The notes under the pieces were generated by a model that worked only from the letters and a program-made list of their open reading frames with translations, had not been told where the DNA came from and ran no database searches. The position numbers were made by a program, and so were the translations under genes. From Streptomyces violaceusniger Tu 4113 (GTDB lineage: Bacteria; Actinomycetota; Actinomycetes; Streptomycetales; Streptomycetaceae): DNA of 64,000 bases. The stretch is taken from contig NC_015957.1 of the NCBI RefSeq assembly GCF_000147815.2, forward strand, positions 5,828,001-5,892,000, read 5' to 3'. Below, piece after piece: positions 26,601 to 35,731 of the stretch; within the stretch, counting starts at the first letter, position 1, and each line of letters begins with the position of its first letter.

Positions 26601-28020
26601 GAGTGTTCGCCGTATGACGCGGGTCGTGCGCGGTGTCGTCGAGGAAGTCCTCGACGACGGCGATCTGGGCCTCCCATAACGGGAAGCTGTTGCGCGGCCC
26701 CACGTGGCCGCCGCATTCGGAGCCCTCGAAGACGAACCGCCGGGCCCCGGCCTGGAGGAACTGGCGCAGCAGCCCCGGCGAGGGCACATGCAGAAAGGTG
26801 GCGATGCCGTCCCGCTCCAGCGCCTTGGCCTGGGACGGCCGTCCGCCCGCGATGATGGCGTGGCTGGGGCGGATCTCCCGTACGGCCTCGAGCTGGGCGT
26901 TCCTGATCTCCTCGGGTGAGAAGCCGAGGACGCCGACGCCCCAGGGGCGTCCGTCCAGCGCGGCCGCGGCCTCCTCCAGCATGGTGCGCGCCTGCTCGCG
27001 TCCGGCCAGGGCGAGCGCGATGAACGGCAGCGCTCCCCCGGCGGCGACGGCGGAGGCGAACGCGCCCTGGTCGCTGACCCTGGTCATCGGGCCCTGCGCG
27101 ATGGGCAGCCGGGTGCCGAGGCGGGTGCTCAGCGGGGCGCCGGGGCGCAGCGCCGAGACGGCGGAGCCGTTCCGTACGGCCTCGTGCGCGGCCTCCCGGA
27201 TGGCGTCGGTGATGCCCCGGACGGTGCGGCCCGCATCCCGCCATCGCTCGGCGAACCGGGCTGCCAGAAAGCCATCCTGACCCACCGTCAGATTTGGCTC
27301 GATGTGCTGCGTGGCGCGCCCCCGGCGCCGCAGGACGCGGCGCCCGTCCAGCACGGTGGTCTCGGAGCCGTCCATGGAGCGGATGGCGGCGGCCCGGTCC
27401 TCCGGGAGCCCCGATTCGGCGAGCAGGGCGAGCTGAGTGTCGAGCACGACCCCGGCCGCGCCGCCGAGTACGGACGCCGCGGCAGTGTGTGGGCCGATGC
27501 CGCCGCAGGCCCACACAGGTAAGGGCACCCGGGGGTCGGCGAGGAGCCGCTGCAGCAGGACGAAGGTGCCCAACGCCCCGATCCGCCCGCCGCTCTCACT
27601 GCCCCGGGCGATCAGCCCATGCGCTCCGGCGCGGACGGCCTCGAGCGCCTCGTCCGGGTCGGTGACCTCGGCCAGCACTCGGCAGCGGTCGGAGACGGCC
27701 TCCACCGGCCAGGGCGAGTCCACCCCGAGCACCACCGTATGCGGACCGGGCGCGCCACCCACTGGGCCGCCGGTGGCCCGGGCGTCCGGCAGGTCCGCGG
27801 GGGTCAGGCGGCAGCCTGCCGCGACCCGCACGCCGTACCGCCCGTCGGCCACCCACTCGCCGATGTCCTCCCACGCCTGGAGGGCCTCACGGCCCGTTGT
27901 TCCCAGGTCGAGAACGCCGAGACCGCCCGCGCGGCTGACCGCTGCGGCGAGTCTGGCGTCCGGTTCCCCGAAGGGAGTGATGCCGATGACAAGATCGCCG
28001 GCGTCCACGGCGGATGACAT
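20626..28020 (-). CDS. Giant type I synthase: NPD-NPD-KS-AT-ACP-KR
   Basis: From the ATG at 28018-28020 (GGAG eight bases upstream) this is 2464 residues; an upstream GTG at 28131 lacks a ribosome site. Residues about 8-300 and 300-640 are two halves resembling nitronate-monooxygenase/PfaD-type FMN enoyl reductases (ARGSESGGRIG with VWACGGIGPHT; EGSECGGHVGPR with IFFAGGVHDE). The KS (about 690-1130) has Cys881 in DAACASSLAAVD, EAHGTGTVVGD and SQIGHTKCAAG. The AT (about 1260-1560) has GHSYGEL and CAFHSP, malonyl-like. The ACP (about 1765-1850) carries LSIDSIKRAEI, the motif of Pfa and enediyne carriers. The KR (about 2180-2420) has LVGGARGITA, LFGSIAAALG and VDYAAAN. An 18-residue repeat sits before the KR. 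It probably starts the operon. Confidence 0.9.
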   Translation of the reverse strand: MSSAVDAGDLVIGITPFGEPDARLAAAVSRAGGLGVLDLGTTGREALQAWEDIGEWVADGRYGVRVAAGCRLTPADLPDARATGGPVGGAPGPHTVVLGVDSPWPVEAVSDRCRVLAEVTDPDEALEAVRAGAHGLIARGSESGGRIGALGTFVLLQRLLADPRVPLPVWACGGIGPHTAAASVLGGAAGVVLDTQLALLAESGLPEDRAAAIRSMDGSETTVLDGRRVLRRRGRATQHIEPNLTVGQDGFLAARFAERWRDAGRTVRGITDAIREAAHEAVRNGSAVSALRPGAPLSTRLGTRLPIAQGPMTRVSDQGAFASAVAAGGALPFIALALAGREQARTMLEEAAAALDGRPWGVGVLGFSPEEIRNAQLEAVREIRPSHAIIAGGRPSQAKALERDGIATFLHVPSPGLLRQFLQAGARRFVFEGSECGGHVGPRNSFPLWEAQIAVVEDFLDDTAHDPRHTANTHDTDGTAGADDTDGAGIEIFFAGGVHDERSAAMVAALAAPLTRRGVAVGSLMGTAYLFTEEAVAHGAVQPLFQRHVVAAEHTVLLETAPGHATRCVPSPFTESFDTVKERLRDEGLPDREVWERLERLNVGRLRIASKGMDRGPDGALTSVDEEHQLGGGMFMAGQVAVLRSATTTIGALHHAVGPGAADFLTARAEAVCERLGVASAPAEAEAPAPLEVAVVGMACMFPQAPDLASFWANVVGGVDAVTEVPAERWDPAVHYTGDKDGASASKWGGFLPPVPFDPLRYGIPPASLGSIEPVQLLALEAARRALDDAGYGAPGDGGRTFDRSRTSVVFGAEAGSDLSNAQTLRAVLPRYVHEVPRDLVDQLPRLTEDSFPGMLANVISGRIANRLDLGGANYTVDAACASSLAAVDVACKELTAGTSDLVLCGGADLHNGINDYVLFSSVHALSPTGRSRTFDSSADGIALGEGVACVVLKRLADAERDGDRVYGVIKGVGSSSDGRSLGLTAPRPEGQRAALERAYANAHLSPADVGLIEAHGTGTVVGDRTELTVLGEVFTAAGAAPGGCALGSVKSQIGHTKCAAGLAGLVKATMALYTGITPPTLHLTRPNEAWDADRSPFAFHTRARPWAAAPAERVAGVSAFGFGGTNFHVVLAAHGRGAPPAQGLDAWPAELFLFRGADRAAALRVVQETLDQLMANDTAGRPWRLRDVALTASRRADAGQEPARVAVVASDLDDLAARLRQVLAGDPPGPGPRGTDGLHIAPDAAQEAGGEPERGKVAFLFPGQGSQRPGMFADAFVTFPELQRQLRHGRAYTDALYPPAAFDEAGQAVQRTAITDTRVAQPALGMVGLAAYTLLTSAGVRPDMAAGHSYGELVALCAAGALDPRTLPQLSAERAAAILGAAETAGDEPGTMAAVTAPPGEVEPVLRAAGLAERVVTANHNAPRQTVISGPERDIQEAVRLLRAAGHSVKRVPVACAFHSPLVAGAGARFAEALARHPVRAAEFPVWANRTAAPHGAEPDAIRAELAAQIGAPVRFVAQIEAMYEAGARIFVEAGPGTVLTRLVGEILDGRPHLALACEGRRTGSAGPRGFLDTLARLAVAGVPVRTAWLFHGRDAVAAGSAPPPKRPGWTVDGHLVRTADGELLPGALAPARRVMEATVSQTDRTGGGEYGGRDALISEFLRTSREMIAAQRDVLLTYFGGAPGERHASPPAPVATAAPLPAELGPVAAAPVATAAVAVTSGAVTPGAAVPVAAVSPTSASPAPATGPDVLRAVSEIISERTGYPVDMIEPDLDLEADLSIDSIKRAEIAGELARRLGVAGADTAALGDEELEELAKARTTTAVTDWLTARLSPAPAASATPPDERAAVVEDVAAEPVAVVEPEPEPVAVSGVAPKRLRLVPVPLGAPDDGATAPPDLTGRRFALLGGRGDGVAEAVAARLGERGAEAVHLAAGHPLTEDDGRVDGVLLLDPLATSGAPVLPEAFTALQSALRRAPHWLLALRRTDPLAARTAGLRGVFRTVAREYPDMVTRLVEFPAEVAGPAHMAGAADAPGAVEVAGAVEVAGSADVPGAVEVAGAVEVAGSTDAAGSAEAPGAAEAAGSTDVAHSTDAIGSARVASSGDTPGSPAAPDPTDAPRFADAVADGLLDELLAPDRTPVVLRTAEGRRHRLDLVETPLGALAGSGAGPAGDGAAEAAALGLDRDAVVVLVGGARGITARCAATFASAARCRIELLGRTPEPVGSEDPATAGARDETALRTALAARGGLGPAEIQREAARILARREVAATIEELTAVGGRVRYRSVDFRDAEAVLQAVKQIHADHGRLDGVVYGAGVIEDRLIAEKSAESFQRVYGTKVEGARTLLDALAELSEPPAFAVLFGSIAAALGNRGQVDYAAANDTLETLGARWRDRTGRRALTVHWGPWAPTGAHGGMVTPELGREYARRGISLIDPEEGTLALLRELAWGGESTGSVVYTASGW
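21821..21928 (-). repeat. 54-nt tandem duplication in the ACP-KR linker
   Basis: A 54-nt unit is repeated nearly exactly twice (21821-21874 and 21875-21928), encoding an 18-residue Val-Glu-Val-Ala-Gly-type unit (VEVAGSADVPGAVEVAGA). Shorter degenerate copies (AGSTDAAGSAEAPGAAEAAG) continue on the left. The whole segment forms a long low-complexity linker of about 100 residues before the KR. Confidence 0.75.
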
Positions 28021-28502
28021 GTTTTCTCCGAAAATCGCTAGCGCAGCAGGAAAGGGAGATAATTCGGGCAACGCATGTCGAACGTATGGCACGGGAATCT
28101 CGCGAAACGGCGCGGGGCTGAAATTAGCCACTTCATTACTGAAGAGTCAACAAGCAGTCGCAAGCCCGCGGCGCGACGGGCTGATTCTCGCCAGACGCGA
28201 AGACATCGGTGGCGTTGCAACCTCCTCCCCTCTGTTAAATCTTCATATATCTCAGGTGAAAGAGATCACTGCCGAAGGTATGCCGGGGCGCATGAGTGAA
28301 CCTTGATTGCGCCTTAACCTGCGCGGACTCCAGATCCCGATTTCGCTGTCGCGAATTTCGTGTACAGGCAGAAGAGGCGGGGTGGCCCGGGCGGGCGGCC
28401 ACGCCTCCCGCGATGGGTTCCCCAAGGTGCACCCTGGAAGAAGGACGGCATCGTTCGACGGGTCCGCACTGTACGCACCTGGCCGAAGGAGGAGGACTGG
28501 GG
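28021..28502. other. Divergent promoter region of the synthase operon
   Basis: These 482 bases separate the minus-strand synthase operon from the plus-strand phosphoribosyltransferase fusion. They are distinctly more A+T-rich than the flanking genes (for example around 28070-28150 and 28225-28265), as expected for regulated promoters. I see no clear palindrome or convincing -35/-10 pair, and no gene. Confidence 0.5.
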
Positions 28503-30509
<2,007 letters not shown>

Positions 30510-30530
30510 CGTCCGCCGTGACGTCCGCCG

Positions 30531-30572
30531 TGTGACCTTCGCCGTGTGACCTTCGCCGTGTGACCTTCGCCG
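30531..30572. repeat. Three-copy 14-nt tandem repeat
   Basis: The unit TGTGACCTTCGCCG occurs three times in a row between the convergent fusion gene and ABC-F gene, preceded by a related duplicated ACGTCCGCCGTG. It is a probable slipped-strand expansion with no coding role. Confidence 0.85.
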
Positions 30573-30609
30573 TGTGATGCCGCGGGTGGCCAGTCGGTCT
30601 CAGCTCGTC

Positions 30610-32298
30610 TCAGTTCCTCTCAGCCACTCCCTCGGCCGCGGATGACGCCTCGAGCAGATCCCGGACCTCGTCGGCACCGGTCTCCCGCAACTCCTCGCCG
30701 ACCAGCAGCCACCGGGTGATGCCGATCGAATCCAGGAACGGCAGATCGTGGCTGGAGACCACGAGCGCACCCTCGTAGGAGTCCAGCGCGCTCGTGAGCT
30801 GCCGCACACTGGCCATGTCCAGGTTGTTGGTCGGCTCGTCGAGCAGCAGCAGTTGCGGGGCCGGTGCGGCGAGCATGGTGGCCGCGAGGGCGGCCCGGAA
30901 ACGTTCGCCACCCGAGAGGGTGCCCGCCGGCTGTTCCGCACGCGCCCCCTTGAACAGGAAGCGCGCGAGCTGGGAGCGGATCTGGTTGTCGGTGATCCCG
31001 GGCGCCCGGCGCGCCACGTTCGCCGCCACGCTCAGCTCGTCGTCCAGCACATCCAGCCGCTGAGGGAGGAACCGCAGCGGCACGAACGCCCTGGCCTCCC
31101 CGGACAGCGGGGAGAGCTGGCCGGTGAGGGTGCGCAGCAGTGTGGTCTTGCCCGCTCCGTTGCGTCCCACCAGCGCGATACGTTCGGGCCCCTGCACATG
31201 GAGGGTGGCGTCGTGCAGGGCGCCGTACCGGGGGCGCAGCTCACTCAGGCTGAGCACGGTGCGGCCCGCGGGCACGGCGGTGTGCGGCAGGCTCACCCGG
31301 ATCTCGGCGTCGTCGCGGACCGCCTCGGCGGCCTCCTCACGCCGCTCACGCGCCTCGTGGAGGCGGTCTTCCTGCAGGTCACGAAGCTTTCCGGCCGACT
31401 CCTGCGCGGACCTCTTACGGGCACCGGCGACGATTCTCGGGGCCCGCCGCTCGACGTCCATCTTCTTGCTGTTCCGCTGCCTGCGTGCCAGTTTGATGTG
31501 GGTCTCCTCCAGTTCGCGCTTTTGCCGACGCACATCCGCCTCGGCGACCCGCAGCATCCGCGCGGCCGACTCCTGCTGGGTGGCCAGCGCCTCCCGGTAG
31601 GCGGACCAGCCGCCGCCGTACCAGGTCACCGACCCGGACCGCAGTTCGGCGATGCGGTCCACCCGCTCCAGCAGCTCACGGTCGTGGCTGACCACGACCA
31701 GCACACCGGAGCGCCAGGAGTCGACGGCGTCGTAGAGCCGCCGCCGTGCGAACAGGTCGAGGTTGTTGGTGGGTTCGTCGAGCAGCAGGACATCGGGGCG
31801 CTCCAGGAGCAGGGCGGCCAGCCGCAGCAGTACGGTCTCCCCGCCGGAGAGATGACCGACGGTGCGGTCCAGTTCGACATCGCCGAGCCCGAGTGAGCCC
31901 AGTGTCGCCAGAGCCCGCTCCTCGACGTCCCAGTCGTCGCCGATCGTCTCGAAGTGGGCCTCGTCGACGTCTCCGGCCTCGATGGCGCTCAGGGCGGCGC
32001 GCCGCTCGGCGATGCCCAGGGCCTGGTCGACGCGGAGGGTGGTGTCGAGGGTGATGTTCTGCGGAAGGTAGGCGAGGCTGCCGCCGACGGTCACCGAGCC
32101 CTGCACGGGACGCAGCCGGCCGGCGATCAGCCCCAGCAGGGCGGACTTGCCACTGCCGTTGGTGCCGACGAGACCGGTGCGGCCCCGTCCGATGCCGAGC
32201 GAGAGCCCGTCGAAGACGGTCGTGCCGTCCGGCCACTGGAAGGACATGGCCGAGCAGGTCACGGAGGCGCTGGGGGTGGGGGTGGGGGTTGCTGCCAT
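30610..32298 (-). CDS. ABC-F ATPase (ribosome-protection type)
   Basis: A 562-residue ABC-F protein with two ATPase domains and no membrane segments. Walker A motifs are GTNGSGKSALLGL and GRNGAGKTTLLRTL; signatures are LSGGETVLLRLAALLLE and LSGGERFRAALAATMLA; both Walker B regions end LLLDEPTNNLD. Between them is a long charged interdomain linker (about residues 235-320, rich in Arg/Glu/Lys), the part that reaches the ribosomal P-site region in antibiotic-resistance ABC-F factors. The ATG at 32298 is preferred; an in-frame ATG at 32424 would add 42 residues but has no ribosome site. It likely protects ribosomes from a 50S-targeting antibiotic; the drug is unknown. Confidence 0.85.
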   Translation of the reverse strand: MAATPTPTPSASVTCSAMSFQWPDGTTVFDGLSLGIGRGRTGLVGTNGSGKSALLGLIAGRLRPVQGSVTVGGSLAYLPQNITLDTTLRVDQALGIAERRAALSAIEAGDVDEAHFETIGDDWDVEERALATLGSLGLGDVELDRTVGHLSGGETVLLRLAALLLERPDVLLLDEPTNNLDLFARRRLYDAVDSWRSGVLVVVSHDRELLERVDRIAELRSGSVTWYGGGWSAYREALATQQESAARMLRVAEADVRRQKRELEETHIKLARRQRNSKKMDVERRAPRIVAGARKRSAQESAGKLRDLQEDRLHEARERREEAAEAVRDDAEIRVSLPHTAVPAGRTVLSLSELRPRYGALHDATLHVQGPERIALVGRNGAGKTTLLRTLTGQLSPLSGEARAFVPLRFLPQRLDVLDDELSVAANVARRAPGITDNQIRSQLARFLFKGARAEQPAGTLSGGERFRAALAATMLAAPAPQLLLLDEPTNNLDMASVRQLTSALDSYEGALVVSSHDLPFLDSIGITRWLLVGEELRETGADEVRDLLEASSAAEGVAERN

Positions 32299-32748
32299 GG
32301 TGTTCTCGCATTCGCAAGCGCTGTGAAAAGGGGCTACGTATGCGAGCACCACGCGGCGACCAAGCCGGGAAAACGGGTGCGGCCCTCCGAAGGGTGAGGG
32401 ACGGCTGACGCGCCGAGGTCGCATTCACACGGGTCACGGGCGGCGAGAAGGCCGACTACGACGTGACGGGCTACGGCTTGTGCCGTACCGCGCGATGATC
32501 GCGAACCTCAGATACGCAACGTCCACCTCTATCAGAGACAACAGGACCCGGAAAGTGTAGCGCAGCCGAGGTGCGTGATGTCGTGTGCGCGGCCGGGCGG
32601 GGCCGCGATGCCACCTTCCTGCCAACCTTTCCCGCGCCCCCCGTTTCCGCGGACGACCGCCGTTACGATCACCCGCGTGACCTGGCGGCGCACCGGTTCC
32701 GAGGCGCGCTGCCCGTTTCGGATCGCATCGGATCAAAGGGCGTGAGAA
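32299..32748. other. Long leader/promoter region of the ABC-F gene
   Basis: These 450 bases contain no confident gene. Reading from the ABC-F gene upstream there is a small perfect hairpin TACGGC-TTGT-GCCGTA (32472-32487) and several short overlapping open frames of about 40 codons. ABC-F resistance genes are often controlled by ribosome-stalling leader peptides and attenuation; this region has room for one, but no single leader frame stands out. The right end must also hold the promoter for the secreted protein gene at 32749. Confidence 0.4.
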
Positions 32749-33405
32749 GTGAATAGCCGGTTGAGCATCGCGGCCGTGTCGGCCGTCTCCCTGGTGGCGT
32801 TCCTGGGTGGTACGACGGTGGCGACGGCCCAGGAGTCCGACCCGGCGCCGAAGTCCTGTGACGGTGTCCGGCTGACCGGTGAGCTTCCCGTTCCGGCGCC
32901 CGGCCAGGCCGTCTCGGGACAGATCACCATAGGCGCCGACTGCAAGCCGGAACCGGTCTCCGTCCAGCACGGACCGGCATCGGAGCGCTCGGCCCGTACC
33001 GCCACCGCCGGGCATCAGCTACGTGGCTGGAACGAGATGTACGACTGCTGCAACATCCGGATGACGGGGCTGTACACCGCCTCCTCGTGGGACACGGCGA
33101 ACGGCCGCGTCACCACGGCCGGCACCACGGCCACCCAGGAGTGGAACCGCGAGCCGTGGGACGCCGGTTGGTCGCTCACCTCGCAGACCGCGAAGGACGA
33201 CTGTGTCACCGACTGCGCCGAGGTCAATTCCGAGGCGCACGCCGACTTCGCGTACCAGGGGGTCTTCGATCCGACCGGCGACTGGTACGACAACACCCAC
33301 CACTCCTACGTCCAGTTGAAGGCCGACGGGACGGCGAGCTGCCGCTTCGATGTGGAGCTGCGGCACACCTTCGTGGGGTGGAACTGGCGGTACGGCTGCG
33401 AATGA
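32749..33405 (+). CDS. Secreted cysteine-rich protein of unknown function
   Basis: A 218-residue exported protein. The signal peptide spans about residues 1-27 (basic start, SIAAVSAVSLVAFLGGTTV core, cleavage after ATA). The mature part has eight cysteines, including NEMYDCCNIRM, KDDCVTDCAEV and the C-terminal YGCE, plus many Trp/Tyr residues, which suggests a small disulfide-stabilised beta-rich domain. I do not recognise the family. GTG start with GTGAGAAG before it. A strong terminator follows. Confidence 0.7.
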   Translation: MNSRLSIAAVSAVSLVAFLGGTTVATAQESDPAPKSCDGVRLTGELPVPAPGQAVSGQITIGADCKPEPVSVQHGPASERSARTATAGHQLRGWNEMYDCCNIRMTGLYTASSWDTANGRVTTAGTTATQEWNREPWDAGWSLTSQTAKDDCVTDCAEVNSEAHADFAYQGVFDPTGDWYDNTHHSYVQLKADGTASCRFDVELRHTFVGWNWRYGCE

Positions 33406-33466
33406 CGGCACCGGCGCCGGGATAGCCCACGACGTAGCCCCCGCCTCGCACGATGCGGGGGGCCGG

Positions 33467-33493
33467 GGTCCCGGGCGAGCACCGCCCGGGACC
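33467..33493. terminator. Bidirectional terminator
   Basis: GGTCCCGGGCG (33467-33477) and CGCCCGGGACC (33483-33493) form an 11-bp perfect stem with a 5-nt loop between two convergent genes. Confidence 0.7.
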
Positions 33494-33512
33494 GGTCAGG
33501 CGGGGTGCGACG

Positions 33513-34214
33513 TCACGATGCCCCAGCACACCGGAGCAGTATCCGGGCCAGCTCACGGGGCTGGGAGATCATCGGCCAATGGCCGGTGTCCATCTCGACC
33601 AGCTCCCAGTGCTCGCTCTTCAGCAGCTCGGCCACGTCGTCCGTCGGCTCGGCGCCGTCGAGCAGACACTTGATGTACGTGGCGGGCAGCCCGCCGAGCG
33701 GGCGCGCCAGGACGGCCGGCTCGGACAGGGTGGCGCCCGGATGCGGTGTGCAGCCGCCCACGATCCGCGCGATCTGCTCGTCGGTGAGCCCCTGACCGTG
33801 GCAGTCGGCCTCGGTCAGGGGCGCCCAGAAGCCGCCGTTCGCGGCCATCGACGCCTCCACCATGGCCCGGCCGCCGGGCCAGCCCGACAGGAACGACTCA
33901 TCGTCCGCCGGAACGTTGGAGTCCACGAACACCACGTGGGCCAGCCGGTCGCCGATGCGCTCGGCGGCCTGACCGACCGGGATGCCCGAATAGCTGTGCC
34001 CCACCAGGACCACATCGCGCAGATCGAGGCGCTCGATCTCGCCGACAATGTCCTGGACGTGGGTCTGCTGCCCGGCCTGCACACCCTGCTTCTCGGCGAG
34101 TCCGGACAGCGTGAGGGCATGGACGCCGTGTCCGGCCGCGCGCAGCTCCGACACCACCCCGTCCCATGCCCACGATCCCAGCCACGCACCCGCCACCAAT
34201 ACGAATTCCGTCAT
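33513..34214 (-). CDS. Alpha/beta hydrolase (SABP2/esterase-like)
   Basis: A 233-residue hydrolase of the small esterase group related to plant SABP2/hydroxynitrile-lyase-like proteins. It starts EFVLVAGAWLGSWAWDGVV with the oxyanion region, has the nucleophile elbow VLVGHSYSGIPVGQAAERI, the acid region around KCLLDGAEPTDD and the catalytic His in DTGHWPMISQP. The start at 34214 places the first strand right at the N-terminus. It is monocistronic. It probably hydrolyses small carboxylic esters; the substrate is unknown. Confidence 0.82.
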   Translation of the reverse strand: MTEFVLVAGAWLGSWAWDGVVSELRAAGHGVHALTLSGLAEKQGVQAGQQTHVQDIVGEIERLDLRDVVLVGHSYSGIPVGQAAERIGDRLAHVVFVDSNVPADDESFLSGWPGGRAMVEASMAANGGFWAPLTEADCHGQGLTDEQIARIVGGCTPHPGATLSEPAVLARPLGGLPATYIKCLLDGAEPTDDVAELLKSEHWELVEMDTGHWPMISQPRELARILLRCAGAS

Positions 34215-34541
34215 GGGGGGCAAGGTAGCGCGGGGGTCCGACAATGGACCGCCGCATCACTCTCCTCCCGGCGCTGTGCCCGGCGGCCACCGTTCGTCCG
34301 GCGCGCGGAGCGCGCAGCAGTACCGCGCCGACGAGCAGGCCCGCGGCGATCGCGGAGGGGGGCGTGGCCGCAGGGGAAGGACCTGCCGGACGCGTGCGTC
34401 GCCGCCCGCCGCGGGGTAGATCGACCCCCGCCCCGGCACTGACCGGAACCGGCGATTTCGAGCGGTTTCATCCGGCCTGAGAAGGAAACCCGCTCGTGTC
34501 GGGCCGCCCCGTCAGGTCGCCCGACAAGGTACGGAGCGCAT
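34215..34541. other. Intergenic region before the hibernation-factor gene
   Basis: These 327 bases contain the divergent promoters of the esterase and the Balon-like gene. Short open frames here have no homology features. I see no strong palindrome. Confidence 0.45.
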
Positions 34542-35645
34542 ATGAAGTTGTCGTTTCTCGATCCGCTCTACGCGCGGCCCGGCCCATGGGCCGCCGTCTA
34601 CCTGGACACCTCCCGTGACATCGAGGATCCGGAAAAGGCGATCGAGCTGCGCTGGCGGCACCTGCGCGACGCGCTGTCCGGCCAGGGCGTGGACAACGTC
34701 ACCCTCTCCGCCCTGCACACCGCCGTGGGCAGCGACCGGGAGGTGTCCGGACGGCACGGCCAGGCCCTGTTCGCCGCCCATGGACGGCTCGGACTGGCCG
34801 AGGAGCTCCCCGAGCCGCCGGCAGCCGATTCGGCCCGCTTCACCTCGATCCCCGATGTGCTGCCCCTGGCGCTGCAACACGCCCCGGACATCCCCTATGT
34901 GGCCGTGGCGCTCTCCCGGGCCTTCGCGGAGACCGACCTGGAAGAGGATGTGGTGGTGCACTACCAAGCCGGGCGGTGGCCCATGAGCCGGGTGGCACCG
35001 GAGCCCCGCTACAACCACATCGGCGCGGCCCGGGACTGGCCGGCGAACGCCTTCGCGGTCGCCCACGAGCTGGAGAATCTGCGCCGCTGGACCGATGCCG
35101 AGACGATCGTGTTGCGGTGCGCGGCGGAGGACGTGTGGTTGCGCGGCGTGCTGGTCAACCATTTGCCCAAGTCCACCCAACATCGCGTCGTCACCGTGCC
35201 CGACAGCGGACGACCGGTGGCCGGACCCGGCCGGGCCCTGTTGGAGGCGGAGCTGACTGACACGCTGCGTGCCACGGTGAACGAACGGGACCGGACCTTG
35301 ACGCACCGCTACATGGCGCAGCGCGCCCGGCACCCGGACACCTCCGAAGGGCTGTCCGCCGCCATCACCGCCCTACAGCGTGGCCAGGCCCACTGCCTGC
35401 TGCTCACCCGCCCGGTGAACCTTCCGGAGTCGCTGTGGGCGGGGCCCGAGCCCACCCACGTCACGCTGACGGAGCCGGACCTCCACACCTTCGGCGTGCA
35501 CACCGGACGGCAGGAGCCCGCCGGGGCCGTGATGGTACGGGCCCTGGTGGGCACCGGCGCCGAGCTGATCACGGTCCCGCGTGAGGAACTGTCGCTGCAG
35601 GACGGGGTCGGGGTGCTGCTGCGCTACCACGACCCGTATACGTGA
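34542..35645 (+). CDS. Balon/Rv2629-type archaeo-eukaryotic release-factor-like protein
   Basis: A 367-residue protein matching the bacterial aeRF1-like (baeRF/Vms1) family that includes mycobacterial Rv2629 and the ribosome-hibernation factor Balon. Landmarks are the N-terminal PGPWAAVYLDTSRDIEDPEKA with the ELRWRHLRDALSGQG helix, the central GRWPMSRVAPEPRYNHIGAA, and the eL30-like C-terminal segment with GQAHCLLLTRPVNLPESLW and HTGRQEPAGAVMVRALVGTG. Length agrees with the family. By family knowledge it would bind idle ribosomes in stress or stationary phase near the A site. It is monocistronic after a 327-nt upstream region. Confidence 0.8.
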   Translation: MKLSFLDPLYARPGPWAAVYLDTSRDIEDPEKAIELRWRHLRDALSGQGVDNVTLSALHTAVGSDREVSGRHGQALFAAHGRLGLAEELPEPPAADSARFTSIPDVLPLALQHAPDIPYVAVALSRAFAETDLEEDVVVHYQAGRWPMSRVAPEPRYNHIGAARDWPANAFAVAHELENLRRWTDAETIVLRCAAEDVWLRGVLVNHLPKSTQHRVVTVPDSGRPVAGPGRALLEAELTDTLRATVNERDRTLTHRYMAQRARHPDTSEGLSAAITALQRGQAHCLLLTRPVNLPESLWAGPEPTHVTLTEPDLHTFGVHTGRQEPAGAVMVRALVGTGAELITVPREELSLQDGVGVLLRYHDPYT

Positions 35646-35731
35646 GGTCCGCCGCGCCCGCATCACGGCCCAGACGCGTAAGACCCGCGTACGTGGAGCC
35701 GCAGCGCCCAAAGCCTCCGAGGATCCCGGGC

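Noticed and set aside
12344..28020. An enediyne biosynthetic cluster
   Set aside because: The DH-PPTase end and ACP motif resemble PKSE, but the enediyne core genes (hot-dog thioesterase, E3/E4/E5 types) are absent and the domain order differs.
28225..28265. A minus-strand promoter with TTCACC and a TAACAG-like -10
   Set aside because: The match is weak and the A+T-rich patch allows many alternatives, so no element was annotated.
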